Position numbers and translations under genes: made by a program. The notes under the pieces are model-generated. The model did no database searches, was not told where the DNA came from, and saw nothing but the letters and a program-made list of their open reading frames with translations. From Lewinella sp. 4G2 (lineage in GTDB: Bacteria; Bacteroidota; Bacteroidia; Chitinophagales; Saprospiraceae), in assembly GCF_001625015.1 (NCBI RefSeq), contig NZ_LVWJ02000014.1:2790001-2854000 (forward strand): DNA of 64,000 nt, written 5' to 3'. Position 1 is the first letter of the stretch; the number at the start of each line of letters is the position of its first letter. Of this stretch, positions 24,994 through 34,373 are shown piece after piece.

Positions 24994-27201
24994 CTAGTCA
25001 CGCCCCGGAAGCGCAAACGCAACGTACGCATCACTCGCTTTTGTACCCAGCTTCCCGCCACCGCAGGCGATGACGATATACTGGCGACCATTCAACTCGT
25101 ACACGGAAGGCGTGGCGAAGCCCGAGGCTGGTAATTCATGTTCCCAAACTATCTCGCCCGATGCTTTATCGAAGGCCCGGATGAGCCCATCCGACGTAGC
25201 GGCGATGAAGAGTAGGCCGCCCGCCGTAACCACTGGCCCGCCGTAATTTTCCGTCCCGGTTGCGGGATAGCCAGCTGCTTTGTAGTGCGCGTACTCACCG
25301 AGGGGGACCTGCCAGGCGTGTTCGCCGGTATTCAGGTTGATGGCGGTGAGCGTACCCCAGGGCGGGGAAATCGCCGGCATGCCATCCGAGGCCAGGAATT
25401 TGGTGTAACCTTTTAATTTGTAGGGAAGGAAAGTAGGATCCTCCTCCGGCGATTTAGGGACTATCGTAAAGCCTCTTTTCCCCTCCTTTTCTTGTTCCAA
25501 GACGAAGCTGGCTAGAGCGTTAATCTCCTCTTCTTCCAGGTGGCCAAAAGCCGGCATCATGCGTCGGCCCCGCCGCATCAGGGAGGAAAAGGTCGGCGTA
25601 TCGTACCGGTCCCCGATGTTGATGAGCGAAGGGTTGTTGCCAGTCCCTGCCCGGTCGGTGCCGTGGCAGTTCAGGCAGTGCTGGTTGTAGATGCGGTGGC
25701 CGGCCCTGGCCCAGGTTTCCGGGCCGGGTGCTTCCCAAGTGTTGGGGATCATTTCGAGGAAGCGGGCGATGTTGTTGGCGTTGACGTAGAGCAATCCCGT
25801 CTCCGGATCAAAAGCCGGGCCGCCCCATTCGGCACCGCCGTCCATACCCGGGAAAAAGATGATCTTTTGTTCTCCCGGTGGCAGGTAGGGGTGGCCGTAA
25901 CGTGAGGCCTGAAACTCCGCCAGCGCGGCCTCCTTATCCGCTTCGCTCATGTAAGGATTGAGGTCATTTGGCGTTAATTCCTGGCGGCCGAAGGGTTTGG
26001 GCAAAGTGGGTTTAGGCTGGGTGGGGTGGACGTACTCTTCGGGAAAAGCGCCCTCCGTCGGGACGGGTACTTCCTCCACCGGAAAGAGGGGTTCGCCGGA
26101 ATCGCGGTCGAGGAGAAACAGGTCACCGTTCTTCGTGACCTGGGCGACCGCGTCTACTTGATTTCCGTCGTGGTCGACGGTCACCAGCATGGGCGGGGTG
26201 GGGTGGTCCTTATCCCACAGGTCGTGGTGGACGGTTTGGTAATGCCATTTCCGTTCGCCGGTGCGGGCATCGAGGGCGAGAATACAGTTGGCGAAAAGGT
26301 TAGTGCCGGGGCGGTTGGCGCCGTAGAAGTCGTAGCTGGAGGAGCCCGTCCCGCAGTACACCACGCCGCGTTCGGGGTCGAGGCTAAAGCCGCTCCAGGG
26401 GTTGCCGCCGCCGGTGTATTCCCAGGCCGTGGGGTTGTCCCAAGTTTCGTAGCCTTGCTCGCCAGGTTGGGGGATGGTGTGGAAGATCCAGGCCAATTCT
26501 CCCGTCCTGACGTCGTAAGCGCGAATGTGGCCGGGGGCGGCGGGCAGCGTTTCGTCAACGCGGGTACCCATGATCAGTAGGTCTTCAAAGACGATTCCCG
26601 GGCTGGTGGAGACCACGAAATTTTCGTCGACGTCGCGTCCCAAATCTTTGTGCAGGTCAATGTAGCCGTCGGTGCCAAAGCTTTTGATCACACTTCCGTC
26701 GGCGGCATCAATGGCGTAAGTCAGGCTACCGGCAGTGAAGAAGAGGCGGGTCTGATCGTCACCTTTCCAGTGCGTCAGGCCCCGGCTATTGATCATGATG
26801 TGTTTGTATACGGATCCGTTTTCGTCGAGGGCGTCATCGTCCGGGTCAAAGGTCCAGTGGTGTTTGCCGGTTGCGGCATCGACGGCGAATAGACGCATTT
26901 GTGGGGTGGAACCGTAGAGCACGCCATCCACCACAATCGGGTTGCACTGGATCTGGGAGGCGTTGGCGGTATCTGCGTCCCCGGTTCGGTAAGTCCAGGC
27001 GACTTCAAGTTGGTCAACGTTGGCGGCACTGATCTGGGTGGAGGAGCTGTAGTGGTTCAGCCCGAGGTCGCCGCCGTAGTGGGCCCAGGTGGTGAAGTCT
27101 TGCCAATCTGTATCAACCCCTTCTGCGTTCGGTCCGGATTTGTCGCCCGCGCAGGTGCAGAGCAAAAGGAGGAGGAGCGGGAGGGAGAGGAGCTTGTGCA
27201 T
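24994..27201 (-). CDS. PQQ-dependent dehydrogenase with a c-type haem domain
   Basis: 735 residues; periplasmic or outer-envelope oxidation of an alcohol or sugar, passing electrons to haem. The N-terminus is a lipoprotein or Sec signal (LLLLLLCTCAGDKS; the lipobox is not ideal). The beta-propeller contains quinoprotein repeats (YGSTPQMRLFAVDAATGKHHWTF-like, DLWDKDHPTPPML, NTGEHAWQVPLGEY). A CxxCH haem site (CLNCH, about residue 505) with RRMMPAFGHLEEEEINALASF is inserted inside the propeller, as in membrane glucose dehydrogenase-like Bacteroidota proteins. No pqq synthesis genes are in the window; the cofactor may be taken up. Confidence 0.88.
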   Translation of the reverse strand: MHKLLSLPLLLLLLCTCAGDKSGPNAEGVDTDWQDFTTWAHYGGDLGLNHYSSSTQISAANVDQLEVAWTYRTGDADTANASQIQCNPIVVDGVLYGSTPQMRLFAVDAATGKHHWTFDPDDDALDENGSVYKHIMINSRGLTHWKGDDQTRLFFTAGSLTYAIDAADGSVIKSFGTDGYIDLHKDLGRDVDENFVVSTSPGIVFEDLLIMGTRVDETLPAAPGHIRAYDVRTGELAWIFHTIPQPGEQGYETWDNPTAWEYTGGGNPWSGFSLDPERGVVYCGTGSSSYDFYGANRPGTNLFANCILALDARTGERKWHYQTVHHDLWDKDHPTPPMLVTVDHDGNQVDAVAQVTKNGDLFLLDRDSGEPLFPVEEVPVPTEGAFPEEYVHPTQPKPTLPKPFGRQELTPNDLNPYMSEADKEAALAEFQASRYGHPYLPPGEQKIIFFPGMDGGAEWGGPAFDPETGLLYVNANNIARFLEMIPNTWEAPGPETWARAGHRIYNQHCLNCHGTDRAGTGNNPSLINIGDRYDTPTFSSLMRRGRRMMPAFGHLEEEEINALASFVLEQEKEGKRGFTIVPKSPEEDPTFLPYKLKGYTKFLASDGMPAISPPWGTLTAINLNTGEHAWQVPLGEYAHYKAAGYPATGTENYGGPVVTAGGLLFIAATSDGLIRAFDKASGEIVWEHELPASGFATPSVYELNGRQYIVIACGGGKLGTKASDAYVAFALPGRD

Positions 27202-27352
27202 GATCGTAAAATAGGGTTTACGGATGCAACGACGTTCGGATGCTAGCCTTCCACCTTGGCACCTGCGGCAGCGCCCTCTGATTAGAAAAGAATGGATCTA
27301 ATCCTGACTCGGTCTCTGCGCACATATTTGAACGTTTTCAACCAGTAGTAAT
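27202..27352. other. Short intergenic region with an exact 17-bp motif copy
   Basis: Between the PQQ dehydrogenase start and the beta-helix stop. It holds GCACCTGCGGCAGCGCC at 27259-27275, outside any gene. The 20 bases at 27257-27276 match those in the coding sequence near 23863. Confidence 0.6.
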
Positions 27353-29542
27353 TCAATGAACTACCAGCCGGCTCACTGGGCTTCCATCCGAAACTGTAAT
27401 CAAGTAGGTCCCCGCTGGGAGATTAATATTGACGTAGGCAGAGACGCCACGTACGGCGGAGCGGTGTACCTCCCTCCCCGTAAAGTCGAGTATGCGTAGG
27501 ATGGCCGGCGATTCCTGAACGCGAACCAGATGAAAGCCTCCTCGGGCTGGCTGTGGGTAGATTCCAAGCTTAAGATCTTGCGGCGGACAGCCGTGATCTA
27601 GTACAGTGGCCAGTGGCGAGGTATTGACGCGCCCATCCCAATCGTATTGCTTCACCCGAAATACGGTGCCCGGCACTAGTAGTTTCCTATCAATGGTTTG
27701 CCCGTAGGTAAAGACACCGGCCGGGACCTCCTGGTTGATACTTCGCCACTCGGAACTGCCCGCCACGCGGTACTCAACTTGAAAGGATCGCACGTCCGTT
27801 TCCGCTGTTGTTTCCCACCTCACGAAACCACTCCTACAATCACGGTTCCGCCCTATCACTACTTCTCCCCACGCTACGGGCAAGCTGGTAGCGCCAATGG
27901 AGATCGTCGCGGCTTCAGCCCGTCCGACTACCGGCGGGCTGATTTGGAATGGGGTGTTGGCATTAAGATTAAAGGTTATGTCTTCCGACTCTTCTACCTC
28001 ATTATCCCGTCGTGCCTTCACGAAATAGTTCCGGTCGGTTGCACCAGCAGGCACCACCACGAGACCGGGTGCATAATTGTAATCAATACGGTTGGTCGCG
28101 GAGCCCGTTACGTCGTACAACACGGGTGCCGGGACGGACAGTGCATTACTAAGGCTGATCTCAAAAGCTCCACTATCCGCAGGGCTTTCCGCAATGATTT
28201 CGTCCAGCGCCGTTATGCTTACCTCTGCCGACGGCCAGTTGGTAAGGGCAGTCGTTACAATGCCCACATTGTCGACATTCCCCCCTTCTGAAAAGATTTC
28301 CGTGGGCGTAAATGGGCTAATTACGGTGATGTTGCCCGTAACATCCTGCAGCGTCCGATCCGGTTGGTTGTTGCCGGTGGCGACGAGGTACTGGATGTCC
28401 TGGTCCTGTTCCACCACGACATTCGTGAAGGTGACGCCACCAAAGGGTAGGGTAGGATTCCGAAAATTGGCCTCGATTTGAATGGGGCGGGCGATCCGAA
28501 ATACAGTGTCACCCACGCTCGCCGTGTTCAACGTGTCCGGATGGTTGGCAACGTTGCGCAGTATCACGTTCTCCAAATCAACGGTAACACTGGCGGGGGC
28601 GGACTTAAGAAACAGACCGTCGTAGGGCTGGTCTTCGATCAGGACGTTGCGCACCGTGACGTTGCCCGTCACGCCATTGTTGCCCACGTTCAGCGTAATC
28701 CCGCCGGCCTTGACCCTGGAATTGCTCGTTCCATTACGCGCGATGTAGGTGTCTTCGATCAACACTTTAATTGGAGGTGTTGTAGCGTCCGATTTGCCGA
28801 ACCCATTTTGAATTCCCCGCCCGGCGTTGTCGGTGATCCGGCAATTACGTACCACGCAGTTTTGGATGACCTCCTCGGGAAAGGAGGGCTCGAAATCAAT
28901 TCCGGAAGAAGGGAGGGCGCCTTCCGTATTCGTCACCTCACAATTTTCGATCAGTACATTCTTCCCACCGGTAATGCTGATGCCCTGGCGGTAGTTATTG
29001 TCCAGGAAGCAGTCGCGAATGACCACGTTTTCGCAAAAGTCTTTGCCTCCGTCCTGGAAGTTTTTGCTCACCTGAATCCCGTCCCCGCCGGAGTCCCGAA
29101 GCTCCAAACCGATCACGCTGATGTTGGTGCAGCCACCAAAGTTGAGCAAGTGGCGAAAACCGCCGGGGTCACCCTCCGAAAATGACACGCCCGGCACCAT
29201 CCGAATCGTCGCGCCGTAGCCGATAAAGTGGACGTTACTGCGGCCCCGGATATTGAAGAATTTAAAGTTGGTGTCCTCAAACGCTCCCGCCAGTCCAGTG
29301 ACAATCGTACCCGGCTCAAGCAGGATGGTGACGTCGTCCCGGTTTACGAAGATCCGTTCGCTAAACCATTCCCCAACGTTATCGATAATGACGGTATCCG
29401 CGGTGCTGTTCGGGCCCAGGGCCTGCCGCAAAAAGTTGGTAGCATCCGTCGCATCGTAGCCGTAGGCTTCCGATACTTTGACGGAGGTCGCGTGGCTCAG
29501 TGCGGGCACTAGAATAAGGAGAGTGAGTAAGATCCGTAGCAT
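27353..29542 (-). CDS. T9SS-secreted right-handed beta-helix protein
   Basis: About 729 residues from ATG 29542 (MLRILLTLLILVPALSHATS signal peptide); the frame also opens at GTG 29566. Residues ~40-330 form parallel beta-helix repeats (ENVVIRDCFLDNNYRQGISITGGKNVLIENCEV, VRNCRITDNAGRGIQNG-type rungs), as in pectate-lyase-like or polysaccharide-binding proteins. A Calx-beta-like segment follows (about 440-540). The last ~75 residues are a T9SS type A signal (LGIYPQPARGGFHLV ... LPAGTYLITV). No catalytic residues could be assigned, so it may bind rather than cut polysaccharide. Confidence 0.8.
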   Translation of the reverse strand: MLRILLTLLILVPALSHATSVKVSEAYGYDATDATNFLRQALGPNSTADTVIIDNVGEWFSERIFVNRDDVTILLEPGTIVTGLAGAFEDTNFKFFNIRGRSNVHFIGYGATIRMVPGVSFSEGDPGGFRHLLNFGGCTNISVIGLELRDSGGDGIQVSKNFQDGGKDFCENVVIRDCFLDNNYRQGISITGGKNVLIENCEVTNTEGALPSSGIDFEPSFPEEVIQNCVVRNCRITDNAGRGIQNGFGKSDATTPPIKVLIEDTYIARNGTSNSRVKAGGITLNVGNNGVTGNVTVRNVLIEDQPYDGLFLKSAPASVTVDLENVILRNVANHPDTLNTASVGDTVFRIARPIQIEANFRNPTLPFGGVTFTNVVVEQDQDIQYLVATGNNQPDRTLQDVTGNITVISPFTPTEIFSEGGNVDNVGIVTTALTNWPSAEVSITALDEIIAESPADSGAFEISLSNALSVPAPVLYDVTGSATNRIDYNYAPGLVVVPAGATDRNYFVKARRDNEVEESEDITFNLNANTPFQISPPVVGRAEAATISIGATSLPVAWGEVVIGRNRDCRSGFVRWETTAETDVRSFQVEYRVAGSSEWRSINQEVPAGVFTYGQTIDRKLLVPGTVFRVKQYDWDGRVNTSPLATVLDHGCPPQDLKLGIYPQPARGGFHLVRVQESPAILRILDFTGREVHRSAVRGVSAYVNINLPAGTYLITVSDGSPVSRLVVH

Positions 29543-29566
29543 AGCGAGTAGGTTAGTCGATCGCAC

Positions 29567-29770
29567 CGCTGCTGCTTACAAGGCAGTAGGGCGCCGCCGC
29601 AGGTGCGGAGCGCAGTGGCAAGTAATCAGGACCGGTCGATCAGTGGGCGTGCAAACCCAGGGTGTGAATGTGTATGCGGGGAAATAGTCCAGTACCCAAG
29701 TAAGGAGAGATAGGCATTTTTGTTGACGGCAAAAGCCAAAAACTAGGGACAAGTTGTTACACCACGCTCG
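29567..29770. other. Intergenic region with a 17-bp motif copy
   Basis: No gene seen. A one-mismatch copy of the dispersed motif (GGCGCCGCCGCAGGTGC, 29590-29606) sits in a GC-rich palindrome (29591-29613). Confidence 0.5.
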
Positions 29771-29819
29771 AAACTATAAACTGCAGACTGAACACTACAG
29801 ACTACAGACTGTAGACTTC
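29771..29819. repeat. 7-bp tandem array, seven units
   Basis: Uninterrupted heptamers: AAACTAT, AAACTGC, AGACTGA, ACACTAC, AGACTAC, AGACTGT, AGACTTC. It overlaps the 3' end of the small gene remnant at 29795-29905. Confidence 0.85.
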
Positions 29820-29905
29820 CCCTGGCGTTTCAGCCAGTACAAAATGTGGCTATCCGCCTCCTCGAAGGTTTGGATTTTGAAGGCGGTGCGGTCGAATTCG
29901 AACAT
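29795..29905 (-). pseudogene. 36-codon gene remnant truncated by the heptamer array
   Basis: ATG at 29905 opens a frame reading MFEFDRTAFKIQTFEEADSH followed by ILYWLKR, then running into the 7-bp array and stopping. The first ~28 residues look like the N-terminus of a small conserved Bacteroidota protein (family recalled from memory, normally ~80-90 residues, unnamed). The C-terminal part is replaced by repeat-derived codons. It could also be a short expressed peptide. Confidence 0.5.
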
Positions 29906-29972
29906 GGTTGAAAGGTAAGGGGAATAACAGATTCGGTCTCGCAACTTTAGCCCCGCTTCAAATTGATTAGAG

Positions 29973-30007
29973 AGACTTAAGACTACAGACTATAGACCAT
30001 TGACTAA
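29973..30007. repeat. 7-bp tandem array, four to five units
   Basis: AGACTTA, AGACTAC, AGACTAT, AGACCAT, then TGACTAA. It ends only 5 bp before the -7-like element of leuS. Confidence 0.8.
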
Positions 30008-30011
30008 TAAT

Positions 30012-30019
30012 TACCTTTG
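30012..30019 (+). promoter_or_regulatory. Candidate leuS -7 element TACCTTTG
   Basis: Exact TAnnTTTG match 20 bp before the leuS ATG. The -33 position would fall inside the adjacent heptamer array, where no TTTG is present. Confidence 0.45.
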
Positions 30020-30038
30020 CCCACCCCAAAGAATAAAG

Positions 30039-32948
30039 ATGAAATTCGACGTACAACACATCGACGCCAAGTGGCAGGCACGGTGGCAGCAGGACGAAAC
30101 TTACAAGACTTCCTCCGATACCTCCAAGCCGAAGTATTACGTACTGGACATGTTCCCGTACCCCTCCGGCGCCGGGCTACACGTGGGGCACCCACTGGGC
30201 TACATAGCCTCGGATATCGTCGCCAGAAGCAAGCGCCAGCAAGGGTTTAACGTCTTGCACCCAATGGGCTTCGACGCCTTCGGACTGCCCGCGGAACAGT
30301 ACGCCATCGACACGGGGGTACACCCCAGTGAATCCACCGCCGTGAACACGGAGCGGTACAAGGAACAGATGCAACGCCTGGGCTTGAGCTACGACTGGAG
30401 CCGCTCCGTCAATACCTCGGACCCTAAATACTACAAATGGTCTCAGTGGATCATCGGCCAGGTCTTCGAGCACTGGTACGACGTTGACGCTGATCGCGCC
30501 CGCCCCATCAGCGAATTGGTCGCCCACCTCGCCGAGCAAGGAACCGTGGGGCTGAACGCCGCCCAGAGCGAGCAACTCAACCTGACCGCCCACGCCTGGG
30601 GAGAACTGAGCGCCAAGGAGCAATCCGACGTGCTCATGAACTACCGCCTGGCCTTCCGCTCGGTCACCTACGTGAACTGGTGTGAAGCCCTCGGGACGGT
30701 ACTCGCCAACGACGAGGTAAAGGACGGCCGCAGCGAACGCGGCAACCACCCCGTCGTCCAAAAACCAATGCTGCAGTGGAGCCTCCGCATCACGGCCTAC
30801 GCCGACCGCCTCCTGGCCGGCCTCGATACCGTGGATTACAGCGACGGCCTCAAAGCCCAACAACGCAATTGGATTGGCCGCAGCACCGGCGCCCAGGCTT
30901 TCTTCGACATCGAGGGCTACGAGCAACGACTGGAAGTCTTCACGACCCGCCCCGACACCATCTTTGGCACCACCTTCATGGTAATTGCTCCGGAACACGA
31001 CCTGGTGGGGGAACTGACGACGGACGCCCAACAAAAAGAAATTGACGATTACCTAGCCTACGTCGGTAGCCGCTCCGAGATCGATCGCCAGCAGGAAACG
31101 AAAGTGACCGGTGCCTTCACCGGCAGCTACTGCATCAACCCCTTCACCGAAAAACGCGTCCCGATCTACATCGCCGAGTACGTACTGAAGGACTACGGCA
31201 CCGGCGCCATCATGGCCGTGCCGAGCGACGACGAACGGGACAAGCGCTTCGCGGAGAAGTTCGGGATCGAAATCATTGACGTCGTCGACAAAAGTGATTA
31301 CCCCGGCGCTTCGCTTAAGGATAAGGTGGGCAAGCTCATCAACTCCGGCTTCCTGGACGGCATGGAGGTGAAGGACGCCATCGCCGCCGCCACCGAAAAA
31401 CTACGGGAAATGGGCCGAGGTAAAGAGCAGGTCAACTTCCGCATTCGCGACCTCGTCTTTAGCCGCCAACGCTACTGGGGCGAGCCCTGGCCGATCGTCT
31501 ACAACGACCAAGACGTGCCTGAGCTGGTGCCGGTTGAAGAACTTCCCGTCACGCTACCGCCGATGGACGACTTCCGCGCCGTCTCCGGCGTTAGCCCCCT
31601 CGAGCGGGCCAAGGAATGGAACACGCTGCCCGGCGGTCGTCGCCGGGAGACTGACACCATGCCCGCCACGGCCGGATCCAACTGGTACTACCTGCGGTAC
31701 ATGGACCCCAACAACGATAAGGAGTTCGCCGCCAGGGATATCGTCGATTACTGGCAGGACGTCGACCTCTACGTTGGTGGAGCAGAGCACGCCGTCAGCC
31801 ACATCCTCTACAGCCGTTTGATCCACAAGTTTCTGTTCGATCTCGACAAGGTCCCCACGCGGGAACCCTACAAGAAACTGCTGAACCAGGGGATGATCGG
31901 TGCGCCGATCGTGAATATCCACCTGGGTATTCTGCTGACGGAGGACGGGCAGCGTCACCCGATTTGGGTAAGTGCTCATGCCACTGAAGGTCAAGCACTC
32001 GAGGTGGATGGTCTTGGAACAGGGACTCTAGTATTTGACGGCAGCACCGGTTATCGAAAGGTGCCCCTGCGAATGATTGAAGAGACCAGCGTCAATAACG
32101 AACCTAGTTTTCGGCTTTATAAGGACGCCATCGACAAACTAGCCGCCGATGAAGCGATGGATGCAGCGTACTTCAAAACCATCCTTCAACAGGCAGGCGC
32201 CTTCGTATGGGAAATAGACAAGGAAGGTAGAGCCTACCTAGAACTAAGCGCACAAATGGGCAAAATGTCCAAACGCTACTACAATGTCATTAACCCCGAC
32301 GACATTAGCGAACGCTACGGCACGGATACCTTCCGGATGTACGAGATGTTCCTCGGCCCCATCGACCAGGCGAAACCCTGGTCCGTTTCGGGCATCGACG
32401 GGGTGTACCGTTTCCTGCGCCGCTTCTGGAACCTATTCGTAGGCAAGGGTGACCAACTGAACGTGAGCGACGCCGAGCCCACCAAGGCCGAGATGAAGAT
32501 CCTCCACACCCTGATCAAAAAGGTGACGGAGGACATCGACAAGCTCAGCTTCAACACCTGTGTCTCCGCCTTCATGGTGGCCAGCAACGAACTGAATAAG
32601 GCGAAATGCAACAAGCGCGCCGTTCTGGAACCCATGGTCCGCCTCATCGCGCCCTTCGCGCCGCACGTTGCCGAAGAACTCTTCGCCGCCCTGGGTGGTG
32701 CGGGAAGCGTCCACCACGCTGCCCTTCCGGAAGTGGAAGAGAAGTGGTTGGTGGAGGATTCCCACACCTATCCCATTGCCTTTAACGGTAAGACCCGCCT
32801 CACGCTGGACTTCCCCGCCGGTGCCTCCATGGAGGACATCGAAGCCGCCGCGCGCGCTAACGACCAAGTTGCCAAGCAGCTGGAAGGGAAGACGGTGCGG
32901 AAGGTTATCGTAGTCCCCGGGCGGATGGTGAATTTCGTGGTGGGGTAG
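30039..32948 (+). CDS. leuS: Leucyl-tRNA synthetase
   Basis: Charges tRNA-Leu with leucine; class I synthetase, cytoplasmic, essential. 969 residues from ATG 30039. The HIGH-type motif is in PYPSGAGLHVGHPLGY (about 38-53). The editing (CP1) domain includes TTRPDTIFGTTFMVIAPEH. The KMSKS loop reads KMSKR in GKMSKRYYNVINPDD. The C-terminal anticodon-binding part and the small domain GKTVRKVIVVPGRMVNFVVG close the protein. The segment before KMSKR (about 31,940-32,270) is less GC-rich and differs from the usual Bacteroidota sequence as I recall it. An earlier non-ATG in-frame start at 30000 is not needed. Confidence 0.95.
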   Translation: MKFDVQHIDAKWQARWQQDETYKTSSDTSKPKYYVLDMFPYPSGAGLHVGHPLGYIASDIVARSKRQQGFNVLHPMGFDAFGLPAEQYAIDTGVHPSESTAVNTERYKEQMQRLGLSYDWSRSVNTSDPKYYKWSQWIIGQVFEHWYDVDADRARPISELVAHLAEQGTVGLNAAQSEQLNLTAHAWGELSAKEQSDVLMNYRLAFRSVTYVNWCEALGTVLANDEVKDGRSERGNHPVVQKPMLQWSLRITAYADRLLAGLDTVDYSDGLKAQQRNWIGRSTGAQAFFDIEGYEQRLEVFTTRPDTIFGTTFMVIAPEHDLVGELTTDAQQKEIDDYLAYVGSRSEIDRQQETKVTGAFTGSYCINPFTEKRVPIYIAEYVLKDYGTGAIMAVPSDDERDKRFAEKFGIEIIDVVDKSDYPGASLKDKVGKLINSGFLDGMEVKDAIAAATEKLREMGRGKEQVNFRIRDLVFSRQRYWGEPWPIVYNDQDVPELVPVEELPVTLPPMDDFRAVSGVSPLERAKEWNTLPGGRRRETDTMPATAGSNWYYLRYMDPNNDKEFAARDIVDYWQDVDLYVGGAEHAVSHILYSRLIHKFLFDLDKVPTREPYKKLLNQGMIGAPIVNIHLGILLTEDGQRHPIWVSAHATEGQALEVDGLGTGTLVFDGSTGYRKVPLRMIEETSVNNEPSFRLYKDAIDKLAADEAMDAAYFKTILQQAGAFVWEIDKEGRAYLELSAQMGKMSKRYYNVINPDDISERYGTDTFRMYEMFLGPIDQAKPWSVSGIDGVYRFLRRFWNLFVGKGDQLNVSDAEPTKAEMKILHTLIKKVTEDIDKLSFNTCVSAFMVASNELNKAKCNKRAVLEPMVRLIAPFAPHVAEELFAALGGAGSVHHAALPEVEEKWLVEDSHTYPIAFNGKTRLTLDFPAGASMEDIEAAARANDQVAKQLEGKTVRKVIVVPGRMVNFVVG

Positions 32949-33080
32949 AGGGGGCTGTTAGTTCCGTTTTTTGCCGTGACAAATTTTATTGGCGGTTACT
33001 TTGGATTACTACTTCTGGTGATTCGGTATGTTGGTGCTTTGGGCGTGCCATCTTAAGCCGTGCAAAACGGTTGGGTGGGA

Positions 33081-33395
33081 CTACTTCATTTCGTCGAGTA
33101 GGTTGCCCAGCTTGTCCAGACGGTCTTCCCAGGTTTGGCGGAGTTGGCTCAGGTAGTCATCCAGCTCCATCAGGGCTTGGAGTTCGGCGTGGACGACCCG
33201 TTGGCGGCCATCGGTCGCACCACGGGCGTAGCGGACGAGGTTGGCGCCTTCCAGCACCCGCAGGTGTTTACTTACGGCTGGCCGGCTGATGTCAAACTGT
33301 TCAGTCAGTTCGTTGACCGGGCGGGGGCGTTCGGCGAGTAGCATCAGCATGGAGCGCCGGGTGGGGTCCGCCAGGGCATTGAAGGGGTCGGTCAT
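33081..33395 (-). CDS. ArsR-family winged-helix repressor
   Basis: 104 residues. HTH core: MTDPFNALADPTRRSMLMLL, then ELTEQFDISRPAVSKHLRVLEGANLV, with the RYARGATDGRQRVVHAE wing. It belongs to the metal-independent ArsR subgroup often paired with SRPBCC/AHSA1 proteins. Its ATG overlaps the stop of the SRPBCC gene by 4 bp (ATGA), so the two are translationally coupled. It probably represses its own operon through the inverted repeat at 34374-34403. Confidence 0.92.
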   Translation of the reverse strand: MTDPFNALADPTRRSMLMLLAERPRPVNELTEQFDISRPAVSKHLRVLEGANLVRYARGATDGRQRVVHAELQALMELDDYLSQLRQTWEDRLDKLGNLLDEMK

Positions 33396-33817
33396 GATAG
33401 GTCGTTGAGGAGGGCCGGAAGTTGGCGACTGAGCAGTTTGCCGCGCCATCCGCTGGCCAGTACGTTTCTGGCGATGAGGCGGTTGAGGAAACCGGCAAAA
33501 CCGGCGTGGTGGAAATTCAGCGTGGTCGTCCCGTCGCCGTTGTCCTTGAGCCGGAAGGTAATCGTGGTGTTTTTCAGGCCTCCGCCGCTCCAGGTGTAGG
33601 CCAGTTCGTAGGGCTCTTCGACCGTAAATACTTCGCAGTGTACGGTGCCGTCGAAACCGGGGTAAGGGTCCGTTTGGAAGGTGAAGCGGTGGCCTACTTC
33701 GGCTTTGATGTCCGTCGGCATCAGCCACTGACTCACTAGCTCGGGGTCCGTGATGGCCCGCCACACTTTTTCAATGGGGTGAGGGTAACGTTTCTGGGTA
33801 GCGATGCTCTTCTTCAT
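33392..33817 (-). CDS. SRPBCC/AHSA1-family protein
   Basis: 141 residues of the START-like fold that binds hydrophobic ligands (ATQKRYPHPIEKVWRAITDPELVSQWLMP, GTVHCEVFTVEEPYELAYTWSGGGLKNTTITFRL, TTLNFHHAGF). Cytoplasmic; ligand unknown. It overlaps the upstream DUF4287 gene by 4 bp and the downstream ArsR gene by 4 bp, so all three are one coupled operon. In such pairs the protein may bind a small molecule sensed by the system, but this is inference. Confidence 0.88.
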   Translation of the reverse strand: MKKSIATQKRYPHPIEKVWRAITDPELVSQWLMPTDIKAEVGHRFTFQTDPYPGFDGTVHCEVFTVEEPYELAYTWSGGGLKNTTITFRLKDNGDGTTTLNFHHAGFAGFLNRLIARNVLASGWRGKLLSRQLPALLNDLS

Positions 33818-34365
33818 TTGGCGTTGTTTTGGTAGGCCCGGTGAAGAAGGTCCCGCTGTCCGTCGCTGAGGGTAGCATTAGCCGGCAAATTGATGACGTG
33901 GGTCATCCGCTGGCTGCCCTTAAAAGCGTCCACTTTTTCGGCTTCTGGGGTAGCTGTCGCTTCATCCAGCGCAAGGCCGATCTGCATGCCCTCCGCGCTC
34001 GGGGCGGCCATGGCAAATACGCGTTTCGCGTAGAAGGGCACGTAGGTTTGGCAGGGCCGTACGGAAACGTCCTTCCCAAAGCCAAGTAGCTGTTTTTTCA
34101 GATCAGCGTAGGTCGTATTGCCGTTGAACTGCTTGGCTTCCAGCCCGGCGGCATCGTCGTACTTCGCCTCGCCGACGGAGCGTTCGTAGACGGCTGCGGC
34201 CTGGAAGTGCCCGAGCCCGGCTTGCTTCAATTGGGAAATGGCCGAGCGCTTATCCGGCGCGTCGAGTTGTTGAAGGACGCCGAGCCAGTGGTCGAGGCCG
34301 TGGCCCGTTTTGGCAGGTAAATTCTTTAGAATGGCAATCTTCATTGCCTTTGGATCACAAGACAT
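33814..34365 (-). CDS. DUF4287/DUF5655-type protein
   Basis: 183 residues. The N-terminal part (MSCDPKAMKIAILKNLPAKT, GLDHWL, GLGHFQAAAVYERSV) has the DUF4287 pattern, and the C-terminal half (ADLKKQLLGFGKDVSVRPCQTYVPFYAKRVFAMAAP) resembles DUF5655. Function is unknown. First gene of the three-gene ArsR operon. I keep ATG 34365 because the DPKA segment fits the family; ATG 34344 is possible. With the promoter below, the leader would be only ~13 nt for 34365. Confidence 0.8.
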   Translation of the reverse strand: MSCDPKAMKIAILKNLPAKTGHGLDHWLGVLQQLDAPDKRSAISQLKQAGLGHFQAAAVYERSVGEAKYDDAAGLEAKQFNGNTTYADLKKQLLGFGKDVSVRPCQTYVPFYAKRVFAMAAPSAEGMQIGLALDEATATPEAEKVDAFKGSQRMTHVINLPANATLSDGQRDLLHRAYQNNAK

Positions 34366-34373
34366 AGGTAACT

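Noticed and set aside
27202-27352. Attachment site or insertion at the shared 20-base string near 27257 and 23863
   Set aside because: Shared sequence is explained by the dispersed 17-bp motif; no integrase or target duplication seen.
29771-30007. CRISPR-like reading of the repeats upstream of leuS
   Set aside because: Units are 7 bp and contiguous, with no spacers, no leader and no cas genes.
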